Shown piece by piece: positions 19,033 to 29,726 of a DNA stretch of 64,000 nucleotides. Position numbers and translations under genes: made by a program. This DNA comes from an uncultured Pirellulaceae bacterium (GTDB lineage Bacteria; Planctomycetota; Planctomycetia; Pirellulales; Pirellulaceae): positions 1 through 64,000 of the forward strand of contig CALKCK010000030.1 of NCBI GenBank assembly GCA_938083195.1, written 5' to 3'. Each line of letters starts with the position of its first letter. Position 1 is the first letter of the stretch. The notes under the pieces were generated by a model that saw nothing but the letters and a program-made list of their open reading frames with translations, did not search any database and was not told the origin of the DNA.

Positions 19033-19659
19033 TTAAGGTTTCGAAATTTCGACACAACGGTTTTTGATTTCAACGTTGCCCTCAAGGATCGCGTTGATAA
19101 CGGTTGGGTATACTTGACACTCTTTTTCGAAGATGCGTTTCGCCAGCGTATTTGCGGTGTCCATCGTTTTCACTGGTACTGTTTCCTGTGCAATAATGGG
19201 GCCGTGATCATACTGGTCATCGACATAGTGAACACTGCAACCGCTGAGCTTGCATCCATAGTCGATCACTGCTTGATGAACCTTTTGTCCATAAAACCCC
19301 TTGCCACAGAAGGCTGGGATTAAGCTAGGGTGAATGTTGATCACGCGATTTTCGTAAGCGGGTGGAATGGTCAGCCGACGAAGGAATCCACCCATCACGA
19401 CGAGGTCAATGTTCGCGGCTTGGATCGCTGAAAAAATTGCATTACTGAATGTAGCAATGTCATCGAATTCTTTGTGATTCACAACCAGATGAGGGATGTC
19501 GGCTTCGGATGCGTAGGCAAGCCCTCCCGCTACGGGATTGTTCGAGATCACCAACTCAATTTGAGCGCTTAATTTTTGCTCATCCCGCCATTGAATTAAG
19601 TTTTTCAGGGTTGTTCCACCGCCGGAAATTAACACTGCAATCTTATTGCCATCAGGCAT
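19033..19659 (-). CDS. purN: Phosphoribosylglycinamide formyltransferase
   Basis: This 208-aa enzyme of purine synthesis transfers formyl from 10-formyl-THF to GAR. It contains the N-terminal [14 protein letters not shown], the catalytic region [12 protein letters not shown] (His of the H-P-S-L motif), and [17 protein letters not shown] with the catalytic Asp. The ATG at 19659 overlaps the ileS stop by 8 nt, and GGGGGAA lies about 5 nt upstream inside ileS, so translation is coupled. A TTG one codon upstream is less likely. It sits between ileS and the class II aldolase gene. Confidence 0.95.
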   Translation of the reverse strand: MPDGNKIAVLISGGGTTLKNLIQWRDEQKLSAQIELVISNNPVAGGLAYASEADIPHLVVNHKEFDDIATFSNAIFSAIQAANIDLVVMGGFLRRLTIPPAYENRVINIHPSLIPAFCGKGFYGQKVHQAVIDYGCKLSGCSVHYVDDQYDHGPIIAQETVPVKTMDTANTLAKRIFEKECQVYPTVINAILEGNVEIKNRCVEISKP

Positions 19660-22600
19660 CAACTTCCCCCGTTACCTTGATGAAAATCTGTAGTTTGCCA
19701 TCGCCCACGTTACATTCTTTTACGTCAATCGCATCTGCTGGTGACTCGACACTCAAATGAGTGGCAAGAGTTTCACCTTTGAGGTAATCGGTGTTTTCTA
19801 AAATTGCCTGCTTCAGTTCCTCGGATTCGGTAACGAGATTCAACTCAATGCGATCGGATCGCTCCAGATCGAGTTCTTTGCGTCGATCCTGGACGAGACG
19901 GTTCACATCTCGAGCGAGTCCTGAGCGGATTAGCTCTGGAGTGAGTTCGGTTGCAAGAACGATTACGGCTTGGGGCCCCTGAGCGGCTGCCCAGCCTTCG
20001 TTGGCCTGCAGTCGAACTTCGACATCGTCTTGGTCGAGTGCGATCACTTGATCCTCAATGGTGAGTGAGGCTTGTTGTGTTTGAGTCAGTTCCGCGAGCA
20101 TGGCTGCTCCATCAGCTGCTTGAAATGCCGCTTTGAGTTTGGGCATCAATTTGCCAACGCGAGGGCCAAGGCGTTTGAAATTTGGGACTACCTGGTAAGT
20201 GACAAATTCACCTGCATCGGTCGTGTAGGTCACTTGGTTAACATTGAGCTCCGTTTTGAGCAATTCGTCATGCGTTTCAAGCCAGGCTTGGTCAAGCGGT
20301 TCATTGAGGACTACCGTCACTCCAGAGAGTGGTTGGCGTACTTTTAGTTGGGCATTCATTCGAGCCGATAAGCCCGAAGAGGCAATTTCACGAAGCAAAC
20401 CCATCCGACGCGATAGATCTTCATCAATCATCGCAGGGTCAGGGGTCGGGAAGTCACACAGGTGAACACTCTCAGTGGCACGACCGTCAAATACGCTGCT
20501 GAGGTTTTGCCAAATGGTCTCAGCCATAAACGGAACGAAAGGCGCGACCATTTTGGCGGTGGTTGTGAGGCACTCGTAGAGCGTCCAATAGGCATCCAGT
20601 TTTTCTGGAGCTGCTTTATCCTTTGACCAAAATCGATCCCTACTTCGACGGACATACCAATTGCTGAGGGCGTCAACAAAAGCGGTGATCTGGGTGCAGG
20701 CTCGGTAGTTGTCGTACTGATCCATGGACTCAATGACGACTGAAAGAGTGCGGTGAAGTTCACTTAAAATCCAGCGATCTAGTTCACCGCGTTGATCGAC
20801 TGGTCGATAACCATGACCATCGGAGAAATTGTCGGCCGCTAACTGGCCAGGATTGTTGAGCGAGGCCGGTGAGAATCCGTCGAGATTAGCATATTGAATA
20901 AAGAATCCGTTGTAGACGTTCCAGAGTCGCAGTAGAAACTCGGGAATGCTCTCTTTAATCTGACGTTCACTGTATTGGATCGAGGTCCACGGCGGTTGTT
21001 TTGCAAAGAAGTACCACCGCAGTGCGTCGGCTCCATATTGGTCGAAAATTTCCTGCGGCGCTCGGTAGTTACGCTTGCTCTTGGACATCTTTCCAACGGT
21101 TTGCGTTGTTTTTGTCGAAGCTGATTTTGCCTCTTCCGGCGTAAGGTAAATGTTTTTCTCTTTGTCCTGCCACCATTCTGAAAGCATCAAGCCAAGCACG
21201 ATGCAGTTCTTGAAGGGGTGTGGATAAGGGATTGCTTTGTGCGTCTCCGATGTCTTGTCACCGAAGAGTAACGTGCTGATTGCCAATTGACTGTAAAACC
21301 AACCGCGAGTTTGATCGAGGGCTTCGCTGATGAAGTCAGCTGGAAATTGTGATTCGAACTTTTCTTTTCCTTGATGCGGATAGCCCCACTGAGCGAACGG
21401 CATTGCGCCGCTGTCATACCAGCAATCGATCACCTCTGGGACGCGGTGCATTCTAGCACCCTCCTCGAACGGGGAATCGTAGGAGATGTGGTCGATGTAG
21501 GGTTTGTGAACCTTGAGGTCATCGGGCAGTTCTGGGTTGGCCGCCTTGGCTGCTTCCCAGACTTCCATTCCGGTAGCCCCGGGTTTCAATGTCAGTTCGT
21601 CCCAACAACCGACCGCTTCAAATTTCCCTGTGCTCTCGCAGGTCCAGATTGGCAGCGGTGTTCCCCAGTATCGTTCTCTCGAAAGTGCCCAGTCGACATT
21701 CGACTCAAGGAAATTCCCAAATCGCCCGTCCTTAATGTGTTCGGGCTGCCAGTTGATCTCGCGGTTGTTAGCGAGCATTTGGTCTTTGAACTGAGTTGTT
21801 CGGATAAACCAGCTTTCTCGAGGATACTGAATTAGCGGATCATCATCGGCTCTCCAGCAGAATGGGTACTCGTGTTGGTACTGTTCTTGGTGGTAGAGCT
21901 TGCCGTTATCCTTGACTTGGCGGGTAATGGGCTTGTCGGCATCTTTGACCCACTGGCCTTCGTAATCGGGCGCTTCGGCGGTGAACTTGCCGTTGGGGCC
22001 AACGGCGCAAATCATTTTGGGCCCCTGCCCTGGTTTGTAGCGAGCCTGTTCGGCGACGAGCAGTTCATAATCGACTTCACCGAACGCAGGGGCTTCGTGA
22101 ACCGCGCCACTTCCACTGTCCGTCGTTACGAAATTCGCAGCGGTCACCCGCCAAGCGAGATGTTCTTCGGTCCCGTCCAGTAGTTCACCGGTGAGCTCGG
22201 CTTGAGTTTTGTAATAGTAATCGAAAGGGGGCACATACCGTTCTCCAACGAGTTCGGAGCCCATTTCAACTGATTTGACTTCTAATTCACGTTTAACTTT
22301 AAGACTGATCTTTTCGACAAGGTCTTTTGCAAACACGATGTTTTGGTCTAGCTCTGAGTCGTAGACGGTTACGTATTCGATTTTCTCGTTGACTGCGGCA
22401 AACTGGTTGCTTGGTAAAGTCCAAGGAGTCGTCGTCCACACGAGCAAGCTTGTGTTTTCTCGATTGACGAGTGGAAATAACACGTAGACCGAGGGGTCCA
22501 TGACGGTTTTGTAACCTTGACCGACTTCACCGCTGCTGAGCGCGGTGCCACCTTGTGCCCACCACCAGATAATCTTGTGGCCTTTGTAAAGCAAGTTCCG

Positions 22601-23131
22601 GTCGAAGAGGTTTTTTAGTGACCACCAAACGGATTCGACATAACTCTGATGATAGGTTACGTAAGCGTCGTCCAGTTTAACCCAAAAACCAAGTCGTTCT
22701 GTGAGCTTTTCCCAGTCCTGCATGTACTGCCAAACTGATTGTTGGCATTTCTGAATGAAAGGTTCCACTCCAAATTCTTCAATTTCCTCTTTGGAGTGAA
22801 TTCCCATCTCTTTGCAAACTTCAACTTCGACGGGGAGTCCATGCGTATCCCAGCCGGCTTTTCGCTCGCAATAATAGCCCCGCATCGTTTTGTAGCGAGG
22901 GAATAGATCTTTGATCGCTCTCGTTAGACAATGGCCGGGATGAGGTTTCCCGTTCGCTGTTGGCGGACCTTCGTAAAATACATACCGCGGCCCCTCTGTT
23001 CGCTGTTCGAGAGATTTGTCGTAGATTTCGCTCTCACGCCAAAAGTCTAAAATTGCCTCTTCTTGTTTAGGAAAACTAGGTTTGTTTTCGAAGGGGCGGA
23101 ACATGCTGGAATCCTTCAGCGGAGTAGACAT
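19652..23131 (-). CDS. ileS: Isoleucyl-tRNA synthetase, type 2-like
   Basis: This 1159-aa class Ia synthetase charges tRNA-Ile. The HIGH-type motif reads H-P-G-H (about residue 64). The editing (CP1) domain contains [14 protein letters not shown]. The KMSKS motif K-M-S-K-S is at about 681-685. The segment [13 protein letters not shown] and the length are characteristic of eukaryote-like or type 2 bacterial IleRS, which are often less sensitive to mupirocin. A C-terminal anticodon-binding and extension region follows. It is first in the ileS-purN-aldolase run; the start ATG has no strong ribosome site. Confidence 0.95.
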   Translation of the reverse strand: MSTPLKDSSMFRPFENKPSFPKQEEAILDFWRESEIYDKSLEQRTEGPRYVFYEGPPTANGKPHPGHCLTRAIKDLFPRYKTMRGYYCERKAGWDTHGLPVEVEVCKEMGIHSKEEIEEFGVEPFIQKCQQSVWQYMQDWEKLTERLGFWVKLDDAYVTYHQSYVESVWWSLKNLFDRNLLYKGHKIIWWWAQGGTALSSGEVGQGYKTVMDPSVYVLFPLVNRENTSLLVWTTTPWTLPSNQFAAVNEKIEYVTVYDSELDQNIVFAKDLVEKISLKVKRELEVKSVEMGSELVGERYVPPFDYYYKTQAELTGELLDGTEEHLAWRVTAANFVTTDSGSGAVHEAPAFGEVDYELLVAEQARYKPGQGPKMICAVGPNGKFTAEAPDYEGQWVKDADKPITRQVKDNGKLYHQEQYQHEYPFCWRADDDPLIQYPRESWFIRTTQFKDQMLANNREINWQPEHIKDGRFGNFLESNVDWALSRERYWGTPLPIWTCESTGKFEAVGCWDELTLKPGATGMEVWEAAKAANPELPDDLKVHKPYIDHISYDSPFEEGARMHRVPEVIDCWYDSGAMPFAQWGYPHQGKEKFESQFPADFISEALDQTRGWFYSQLAISTLLFGDKTSETHKAIPYPHPFKNCIVLGLMLSEWWQDKEKNIYLTPEEAKSASTKTTQTVGKMSKSKRNYRAPQEIFDQYGADALRWYFFAKQPPWTSIQYSERQIKESIPEFLLRLWNVYNGFFIQYANLDGFSPASLNNPGQLAADNFSDGHGYRPVDQRGELDRWILSELHRTLSVVIESMDQYDNYRACTQITAFVDALSNWYVRRSRDRFWSKDKAAPEKLDAYWTLYECLTTTAKMVAPFVPFMAETIWQNLSSVFDGRATESVHLCDFPTPDPAMIDEDLSRRMGLLREIASSGLSARMNAQLKVRQPLSGVTVVLNEPLDQAWLETHDELLKTELNVNQVTYTTDAGEFVTYQVVPNFKRLGPRVGKLMPKLKAAFQAADGAAMLAELTQTQQASLTIEDQVIALDQDDVEVRLQANEGWAAAQGPQAVIVLATELTPELIRSGLARDVNRLVQDRRKELDLERSDRIELNLVTESEELKQAILENTDYLKGETLATHLSVESPADAIDVKECNVGDGKLQIFIKVTGEVDA

Positions 23132-23465
23132 ATCTCAAAGCTCGCGAGCGATAATATAGTTCGACATTGAAAATAAAACGCGGATCAGTTCGTAAGGGTG
23201 CAAAGACGATATTCAAAAAAATATCGAATCGACTTCTGATCAACGAAAGTCATTATCCCCAAAGAAACGTCACGTGTAAATGACGGACTCTGCCAAAGGG
23301 GGCCGGTGTAGACTGGCAAAAACAGCGACCATGGAGAGGAATCTGGCATTTGTTCCTCAATCCACTACCTGATCCGTTTGCTCGGGCCGATATTGCATTT
23401 CGCAGTTCAAAATTGCCCGAGCATCTAAAGGATAGATTTCTAGAGTTTAGTGCTGCAAAGACAGA
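23132..23465. other. Leader region of ileS
   Basis: These 334 bases separate the ileS start (minus) from the stop of the acidic protein gene (minus). They should hold the ileS promoter and possibly the terminator of the upstream gene. I saw no T-box, long hairpin or coding frame I could support. Confidence 0.3.
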
Positions 23466-23798
23466 TTAACGCTTCTTCTTGTCGGCCTCTTTTTTGCTTT
23501 CCGCCGATTTTTTCGGAGGAGTCGCAGCAGGATTCGTAAGGTGCCCAAATTCCTTGTCGAATTCCGTTCCGTACTGATCATCAGCTAGATCGTACTCACC
23601 TTTGATTTCTTCTTCGAAATCGTCATCAAAATCTTCATCAAAATCGTCTTCGTCGATCTCGTCAATGATTTCAATTTCAAGATTATCAATTGGTTCGGCG
23701 GAAACATCCTCAATTGAATCGTCGACCGCGTCGTCTTCGGACGTGTTTTGGTCGTCGCCAGGAGCGTCCAGTGGATCTACAAGATCGTCATCTACCAT
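23466..23798 (-). CDS. Small, highly acidic protein, unknown
   Basis: This 110-aa protein is dominated by Asp and Glu between residues 1 and 75 (for example EIDEDDFDEDFDDDF), followed by a short ordered-looking stretch GTEFDKEFGHLTNP and a basic Lys-rich tail (KKSAESKKEADKKKR). There is no signal peptide or membrane segment. The strong charge split suggests a flexible protein that binds basic partners, perhaps a nucleic acid-binding or ribosome-associated factor, but no family is recognised. It lies upstream of ileS on the same strand and ends 335 nt before it. Confidence 0.65.
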   Translation of the reverse strand: MVDDDLVDPLDAPGDDQNTSEDDAVDDSIEDVSAEPIDNLEIEIIDEIDEDDFDEDFDDDFEEEIKGEYDLADDQYGTEFDKEFGHLTNPAATPPKKSAESKKEADKKKR

Positions 23799-24210
23799 TT
23801 TTTCTCTGCCTCATTGTCATGTGAAATTGAAACTCGCCCAATTTCGGTTCAGTATTCACCGTTACTCATCGAATCGATAACGAAATCAACCAATTGCGTA
23901 TCGGTAAAGGGTATGTGGACGCCGACGGATGTCAACCGACATCGGCAAATGTTCGCAAAAATAGTCAAACAACGCATGGGTTTTGAGTTTTTGAGCTGAT
24001 TGAGCCTTGGATATCTGGCAGACAGCCGCGGCTTTTTCCCTGCCGTTACCATCGTTCAATTGATTGTCGGAGACCCGCTCAGATGGCGTTTTCTAAGACT
24101 CTAGGCAATTGTCTTCATTGGAGGTGATCGTCGGTAAATAGGAGGTGATTGAAAGCAGGTAGACATCCAGCGTGTAAATCATGGTTTTGGGGAATTCTCG
24201 AGTGCCTAAC

Positions 24211-24244
24211 GAAAAACAGGGCCAGTAATCATTACTGGCCCTGT
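24211..24244 (-). terminator. Second terminator downstream of argJ
   Basis: ACAGGGCCAGTAAT (24216-24229) is the exact reverse complement of ATTACTGGCCCTGT (24231-24244). On the minus strand the hairpin runs directly into a T run (24212-24216). It is about 270 nt beyond the argJ stop and 55 nt beyond the first hairpin, so it may be a back-up terminator or the end of a small untranslated RNA. Confidence 0.6.
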
Positions 24245-24289
24245 CCAACACGGGGTGAGAAAGTCGTTATGGTTTGACTTCCCGCCACT

Positions 24290-24335
24290 CAAAAAAATAG
24301 GCCAGTTTAAAAAGTGGGAGACTCGCAACTGGTCT
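24290..24335 (-). terminator. Terminator of the argC-argJ transcript
   Basis: AGGCCAGTT (24299-24307) pairs with AACTGGTCT (24327-24335), 9 bp with one G-U pair. Read on the minus strand the hairpin is followed by A and then seven T residues (24291-24297). It lies about 180 nt after the argJ stop. Confidence 0.6.
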
Positions 24336-24511
24336 TATCAATTCTAAATTTGATAAAATAGAACGGTTAAGCCGGTTTTAATGAAAACTCAGTTTTCAGA
24401 CGGCTGGCTAATATGAGGTGAATTACGTGCTGATAGTGGCAGTGGTCGACGTTAGGACCAGTTTGCAAATGAAGTCGACAGGAAACAAAATCGAGAGGAA
24501 ATGTGAGTCAA

Positions 24512-25696
24512 CTAAGTCGTGTATTCTGAATTAAACCGAACGTAGTCTTGGGTAAGGTCACTGGTCCAGTGTCTTGCAGATCCTGTTCCACCGCCGATGC
24601 TCAATTCAATCAGGGTTTCAAATTGCTCTTTTAAAGCCTCACTGACTTGTTTTGCATTAAAATTAACGGGCTGGCCATTTTCGAACACGAGAAAGCCATT
24701 GAGTTTTAGGCTGGTCATCGAGACGTCCATTTCGGCACCAGCATAGCCAGCCGCTGAAACAATGCGTCCCCAATTGGGGTCGGAGCCAGTGATTGCTGTT
24801 TTTACCAACGCACTTGCTGCGACGGTTCTTGCCACTGAGTCGGCCTGGTCATCGTTGGTTGCTCCGGCAATGTCGATGGTGATTAGATGACTTGCCCCTT
24901 CGCCATCGGCAGGGATTTGTTTGGCAAGTTGGATGCAATTTTCAGTGATGGCTCTCTCAAATGCTTGAACTGATTCCTCGGAATCGACCTCGACCTCCGA
25001 ATTTCCATTGCAGATCATTACCAGGGCATCGTTGGTGCTGGTATGACCTTCGACGCTGATTCGGTTGAACGATTTTTCAACCGCCCGATTTAAAATTTGT
25101 TGAGCTTTTTCGGAGCTGATCTTTGCGTCCGAAAGGATGATGGCCAGCATCGTTGCCATTTTTGGACCAATCATTCCCGCTCCTTTGGCCATTCCCGCAA
25201 TTTTGATCTCTCCAGATTCTGTTGAGACGACTGATTCAACAGTTTTGGGACCTTTGTCGGTCGTCAGGATCGCCATCGTTGCACGATCAAAATGATCCTG
25301 TGAATTTCCCTGCTCTGAGATAGCTTTCTCGATTCCCTTGGCTGTTGTTTGCATCGGGAGGTGTTGACCAATAACGCCCGTGGAAAGCACCAGCACCTGA
25401 GTTTCCTTCGCATTCAAGTGCTTAGCCGCAATCGCAGCGATGGCTTGGTTGTCATCGATTCCCCGCTGCCCTGTACAGGCGTTGGCGTTGCCTGAATTGA
25501 TAATCAGCGCTTTGAATCCCTCGGTCGGTGTCCGTTGCTGATTCCACTCAATGCTTGCCGCCCTGACGACATTCTGTGTATAGACGCCCACTGCGACGCA
25601 GGGTGTTTTGGCGGAGACAACCGCAAGGTCAAGTTTGCCGGAAGGTTTAATACCGCAGGCAATTCCAGTGAATTCAAAGCCGCCGGGAAGTCCCAT
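24512..25696 (-). CDS. argJ: Glutamate N-acetyltransferase / amino-acid acetyltransferase
   Basis: This 394-aa bifunctional arginine enzyme transfers acetyl from N-acetylornithine to glutamate and may also use acetyl-CoA. ArgJ precursors self-cleave before a Thr; here the site lies in K-M-A-T-M-L-A (the second Thr of MATMLA context, about residue 185), preceded by the conserved AGMIGP. Other family signatures are LIINSGNANACTG, VLSTGVIGQ, TTDKGPK and GSDPNWGR. Length is normal. It follows argC by 116 nt on the same strand, consistent with an acetyl-cycle arginine pathway. Two terminators follow. Confidence 0.95.
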   Translation of the reverse strand: MGLPGGFEFTGIACGIKPSGKLDLAVVSAKTPCVAVGVYTQNVVRAASIEWNQQRTPTEGFKALIINSGNANACTGQRGIDDNQAIAAIAAKHLNAKETQVLVLSTGVIGQHLPMQTTAKGIEKAISEQGNSQDHFDRATMAILTTDKGPKTVESVVSTESGEIKIAGMAKGAGMIGPKMATMLAIILSDAKISSEKAQQILNRAVEKSFNRISVEGHTSTNDALVMICNGNSEVEVDSEESVQAFERAITENCIQLAKQIPADGEGASHLITIDIAGATNDDQADSVARTVAASALVKTAITGSDPNWGRIVSAAGYAGAEMDVSMTSLKLNGFLVFENGQPVNFNAKQVSEALKEQFETLIELSIGGGTGSARHWTSDLTQDYVRFNSEYTT

Positions 25697-25812
25697 CTCA
25701 GTGATCCAAGTTAGTGAGGTTTGTATTTGTTTGTAGTGTATTCAACGGACTGTTATCGACGGAGGAGCAAATTGGTAACGATGATTTTTGCCTCAATCCG
25801 TAGGCCGCGTTT

Positions 25813-26823
25813 TTAAACGAGTCCGGTCGTCTCAGGTAAACCTACCATTATATTGAAATTTTGAACTGCGGCTCCAGAAGCCCCTTTAATAAGATTATCC
25901 AGCACACTCACGATCACTGCGAAGTCACCGCATTGAGCAATTGAAATGTCGCAGAAATTAGTATGGGAAACGTCTTTTGTTTTGGGCAACATATCCGTGA
26001 CTCGAACGAACGTCTCCTCGCGATAAAAATCTTTCAAGTGATTTTGAAGTGCGCTCGCATCTACTCCCTGTTTAGGGCTCACGTAAATTGTCGAGAGGAT
26101 ACCGCGATCCATCGGAATTAAATGTGGCGTGAAGGTTGCAGAAATTTCAAGGTTGCAAACACGGGCAATGATTTGATTGATCTCGGGCATATGTCGATGT
26201 TGGCCAACACCGTAGGCAGCGACCGACTCGTTGCACTCTGGATAGTGAAATTTAAGATTTGGTTTTCGACCGGCTCCTGAAACCCCTGTTTTCGAATCAA
26301 TGATGATGGGAGTCGATTCAATTAGATTTTGACTCAACAGGGGCGCTAAGGGAAGCAACGCGGAGCTTGGAAAGCACCCTGGATTTGCGACCAATTCGGC
26401 GTTTTTAATTTCAGTTCGAAATAGTTCTGGAATTCCGTAGGGCACGGATCCGACGCGAGCTGCATCGGGGTGCTCGACCTGGTACCACTGTTCAAAGGTG
26501 GCGGCGTCGTTAAGTCGATAATCGGCGCTAAAGTCGACGACTTTGATGCCGCGATCGAGTAGCTGTTTGACAATCTCTGCTGACGCCGCATGTGGAAGAC
26601 AGCAGAATGCAAAATCGACCTGCTCGGTAAACGAATTAATTTCGAATAAAGAAAAATTAAGATCCAGACGCTCACGGAGTTGCGGATGTACATCTGAAAG
26701 AGCTGGGCAAGACTCATCTCTGGATGTTAATGTTGTGATGCAAACATCTGGATGGCGCAGCAGAATTTTAATAAGTTCCAATGCGGTGTATCCGGTACCG
26801 CCTACAATTCCAACTCTTATCAT
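25813..26823 (-). CDS. argC: N-acetyl-gamma-glutamyl-phosphate reductase
   Basis: This is about 336 aa from ATG 26823; the frame is open to 26919 but the extra 32 residues are not family-like. It reduces N-acetylglutamyl phosphate with NADPH in arginine synthesis. Motifs are the Rossmann start VGIVGGTGYTALELI, the catalytic cysteine in N-P-G-C-F-P-S-S, and the substrate segment KTGVSGAGRKP. It lies directly upstream of argJ on the minus strand. Confidence 0.94.
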   Translation of the reverse strand: MIRVGIVGGTGYTALELIKILLRHPDVCITTLTSRDESCPALSDVHPQLRERLDLNFSLFEINSFTEQVDFAFCCLPHAASAEIVKQLLDRGIKVVDFSADYRLNDAATFEQWYQVEHPDAARVGSVPYGIPELFRTEIKNAELVANPGCFPSSALLPLAPLLSQNLIESTPIIIDSKTGVSGAGRKPNLKFHYPECNESVAAYGVGQHRHMPEINQIIARVCNLEISATFTPHLIPMDRGILSTIYVSPKQGVDASALQNHLKDFYREETFVRVTDMLPKTKDVSHTNFCDISIAQCGDFAVIVSVLDNLIKGASGAAVQNFNIMVGLPETTGLV

Positions 26824-27065
26824 CGTGCTAGGTTTCTTGAAGTCTGTTGTCGTATAACAATCCGATTTTATCGGATTGAGGGCTTCAAGAACATCAGGGA
26901 GTTCTCGAAGACGAGCCAAAGTTAAGCTGATGCCACCCGCCGTTGCTTTGCAGGGCTAGGTCACTGAGGCGATGCACCAAACACCGCACCTGTTAGGAAT
27001 CGTCAGTAGTCACTAAGTTACGCGGATTGAGCGTGTTGAAGGTCAGAGGATTTCTGGGCTCGCGT

Positions 27066-29726
27066 TTATTTCTCGGGCTGCGGGAGTTTAGAGTCCGTTA
27101 CTGCGAGCGGAACTTGGTAATTTCCTAGCTTGGCGTAAATTCGGACAGTAATCGGATGTTCGATAACCTTGGGGATGGTCCCGAGATAGTCGGTGAGTTT
27201 CTCATTTGTTTGGATGTGTTTTTGGTGTTGCGATTCAAGATTGTTTCTCTGGGCCGCGAATTGTTGCCCTTGATTAGAACTTCTGAATGCCTGAAGCATC
27301 GCTTGTGACTGTCTGCTCATGCCTTCTGACGTAATTGCGAGGTTTTCGAGCATCTTCGGAGATTGGATCGGTTTGATTTTGCCATTGGCATTCATTACCA
27401 AATTACTTTTGAGAGTCAATTTTGAGCGAAGATCACCAGCAACTTGAATCCACATGAATCCGGTTTTATCACTTCGTTTAAGCCAGATTCTGGCTGGCAT
27501 GTTTGCTTCAATTCGGGAGTTGGGGATGGCTGTTTCAACCCCTTTGATGCGTAACGGGAGAACCTCGACAACGATCGTTTCGGGCGCTGGCATAGCAGGG
27601 ATTAGAATTTCCAGTTCATTCGAAAACGATTCTTTATCGAGACGGAGGTCGGGGATTTTCATTGGAGTTCGAAGGAAAACAATGGTTCCCTGGTCTTCGG
27701 GGAGTTTTAATTTCAACAAACAGTTTCGCAGGTTGCTCGCCAACTTTGCGGCCGTCTTGTCCGTGGTGGCTTCGGCAAGCCATTGAAACAGAAACGCATT
27801 TTCTGATTTCCGGAACGTAGCGATGGGAAGCGGTCGCTGTTTCGCACTTTTACGAACCGTTACATTCCATTTTTGCTTATCGTCTTTGGACCGCTCAAGT
27901 TCAAAAACGGGTTTGCCACGAGCAACCCCTTCCTCGCAAATGATTTCGACGCCCAGTAAGTACTGTCGTTTAATGACAAGATCAGCAAGTTTTTTCTCTT
28001 TTGTATTTTCGATCGGCGGTAAACTGAACCGCTTTGGGAAATTAGCAAATGGAGTTTTTGCTGCGTCTGGTTGGGAAGGTTTGGTTGTTGCGACGGAAGG
28101 TGGGGACTGTTTTATAGGCGAAGTGTCGCCAATGATCCCTTTGGATTGTTTAATCCAGGATCGATATTCTTCTAAATTGTTTGCAGGGTTTCGGCCGCCT
28201 TTTTGCAACGCCAGTTTAATTTCGGTCGGGCTTAACTTTGCCATTTGCTCGATTGTTTTGACATCGCCTTTGTTGAGAACTTCTTGCGTCTTTTCAGCAA
28301 TTCCCTTGATGATGGTTAAGTCAGTTTTGGGTTCGGGCTTTACGGCGACTGGTGGGGTTGGTTTTGCTGGAGGCTTGGTCTCGGCGGGAGGCTTGGGGGT
28401 GTTGTCTTTGGGATTAGGTTTTACAAGCGAAATGTCTTTGTTGGGGGGATCTCCTGAATTTTTCGAATTGTCATTCTCGAATTTTTTGTCAAGCCACTCA
28501 TCATAATCTTCCTCGTTTTTGGCCGCCGTCTTTGTTTCTCCAGCGCCCTCGGGCGTAATAGTCTCAAGAGGCGAATTGGCTGGCAGCAACAAGCCATCTA
28601 AGTTGGCGTTAACTATTGTTCCCGATGTTGAGAGATTCAGTGCGGCGATAACCGCGAAAACTGAACCGACGATTAAAAACAGGGCAACCACACTGGCTGT
28701 CGCAATGACGGCGACTGGATTGTCGCGCCAAACGCGAGACAATCCACTGAGTTCTTGAGGTACGGGGGGGGCTTCTGTCTCCGGTGCAACTCTCTTTTTC
28801 TTTCGAGGGGAGAGTGACGTGCTGGCAACGGGCTGGTTAAATCCTCCGAAATCCATAGGCTCTGGAGCAGCGTTCATCTGAATGAAGCTTAACAGCGAGG
28901 CTGAAATGTCTTTTATCGACTCTGGAGATGCATCGTTTAGCTGTGTTAGCAGGTCGGAGAGTTCTGTGCCAAGATTAGTTTCCTCGAGATTTGACTCTTT
29001 CAATAGTGACTGGCCAATCGTCGCCATCGCAGAAAAATCTTGTGTGACCGTTGATTGTTCTTGTGTACCAGAGAGTTGTCGTCGCAATGGAGATAGCGGA
29101 AGGTTCTGGATTTTTAGATTTTGCTGGGCATCGAGAATCAAATCCTCCCGGCCGATCCAGCCATGGATGACTTCCAATTGATGAGCGTGCTGTAGGCCAT
29201 CAATTGCCTGCTGAATGATCTTTGCAATTAGTAATTCATCAAATTGGATGGATGTCGATTGGTCTAGCGTTTGGCCTTCGATATGTTCGGTAACTAAAAA
29301 GTACCTGCCGCCTTCTTGGTCGATGTCAAAAACATGAGTTAGGTGGGGGTGGTCTAACTGAGCCGCGAGGCTGGCCTTTTGGATAAAGCGATCGCAGTTC
29401 TTTTGATCTTTTGTGAGTGCAGCGGGGAGGATTTGGATGTCGACTTTTCGCGCCAGCGAAGTGTGAATCGCGAGCAAGCGATCCCCTAGTTCGTCTCGAT
29501 GAATGCGTTCAAGAAGACGGTAACTTCCGACGTCCAACCTCGTTCGGCCAGTCATCAGGAACTTGGCTTGCCAAGTCGTGATCAGTTCTTCACGGATGAA
29601 TAGCTGGGCAACAGCTTCGGGGGTCTCAGCGGTGTTGTTGTTGAGCAGTTCCTCGAGCTGGCTTACCTCGACGATCCCGCTTTGTTTTAAGCCGCTTATG
29701 AAGTCATTTTTTGTGATCTTCGACAT
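27066..29726 (-). CDS. Membrane-anchored protein with Ser/Thr pseudokinase domain
   Basis: This is about 886 aa from ATG 29726; the frame is open to 29795. After an N-terminal helical region comes a planctomycete STK-like kinase fold (about 50-230). Its key residues are lost: the VAIK lysine reads V-D-I-Q (about 95), the HRD catalytic loop reads H-G-W-I-G-R-E-D (about 188), and the DFG site shows no DFG (Q-N-L-K-I). It is therefore probably a pseudokinase that binds rather than phosphorylates. One transmembrane helix (about 335-365, VIATASVVALFLIVG) is followed by a Pro/Lys-rich linker, a helix-hairpin-helix-like segment (LTIIKGIAEKTQEVL) and a C-terminal part of about 300 residues of unknown fold, presumably outside the cytoplasm. 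It may sense or scaffold across the membrane. Confidence 0.75.
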   Translation of the reverse strand: MSKITKNDFISGLKQSGIVEVSQLEELLNNNTAETPEAVAQLFIREELITTWQAKFLMTGRTRLDVGSYRLLERIHRDELGDRLLAIHTSLARKVDIQILPAALTKDQKNCDRFIQKASLAAQLDHPHLTHVFDIDQEGGRYFLVTEHIEGQTLDQSTSIQFDELLIAKIIQQAIDGLQHAHQLEVIHGWIGREDLILDAQQNLKIQNLPLSPLRRQLSGTQEQSTVTQDFSAMATIGQSLLKESNLEETNLGTELSDLLTQLNDASPESIKDISASLLSFIQMNAAPEPMDFGGFNQPVASTSLSPRKKKRVAPETEAPPVPQELSGLSRVWRDNPVAVIATASVVALFLIVGSVFAVIAALNLSTSGTIVNANLDGLLLPANSPLETITPEGAGETKTAAKNEEDYDEWLDKKFENDNSKNSGDPPNKDISLVKPNPKDNTPKPPAETKPPAKPTPPVAVKPEPKTDLTIIKGIAEKTQEVLNKGDVKTIEQMAKLSPTEIKLALQKGGRNPANNLEEYRSWIKQSKGIIGDTSPIKQSPPSVATTKPSQPDAAKTPFANFPKRFSLPPIENTKEKKLADLVIKRQYLLGVEIICEEGVARGKPVFELERSKDDKQKWNVTVRKSAKQRPLPIATFRKSENAFLFQWLAEATTDKTAAKLASNLRNCLLKLKLPEDQGTIVFLRTPMKIPDLRLDKESFSNELEILIPAMPAPETIVVEVLPLRIKGVETAIPNSRIEANMPARIWLKRSDKTGFMWIQVAGDLRSKLTLKSNLVMNANGKIKPIQSPKMLENLAITSEGMSRQSQAMLQAFRSSNQGQQFAAQRNNLESQHQKHIQTNEKLTDYLGTIPKVIEHPITVRIYAKLGNYQVPLAVTDSKLPQPEK

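Larger units (their letters stand above)
23799..24511. other. Long spacer with two minus-strand terminators
   Basis: These 713 bases lie between the acidic protein gene and argJ. They contain two hairpins oriented to stop minus-strand transcripts, listed separately. Overlapping short frames exist on both strands (23849-24052 minus, 23748-23999 plus), but neither has a ribosome site or recognisable product. The promoter for the acidic protein gene is expected near 23800-23900. Confidence 0.35.
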
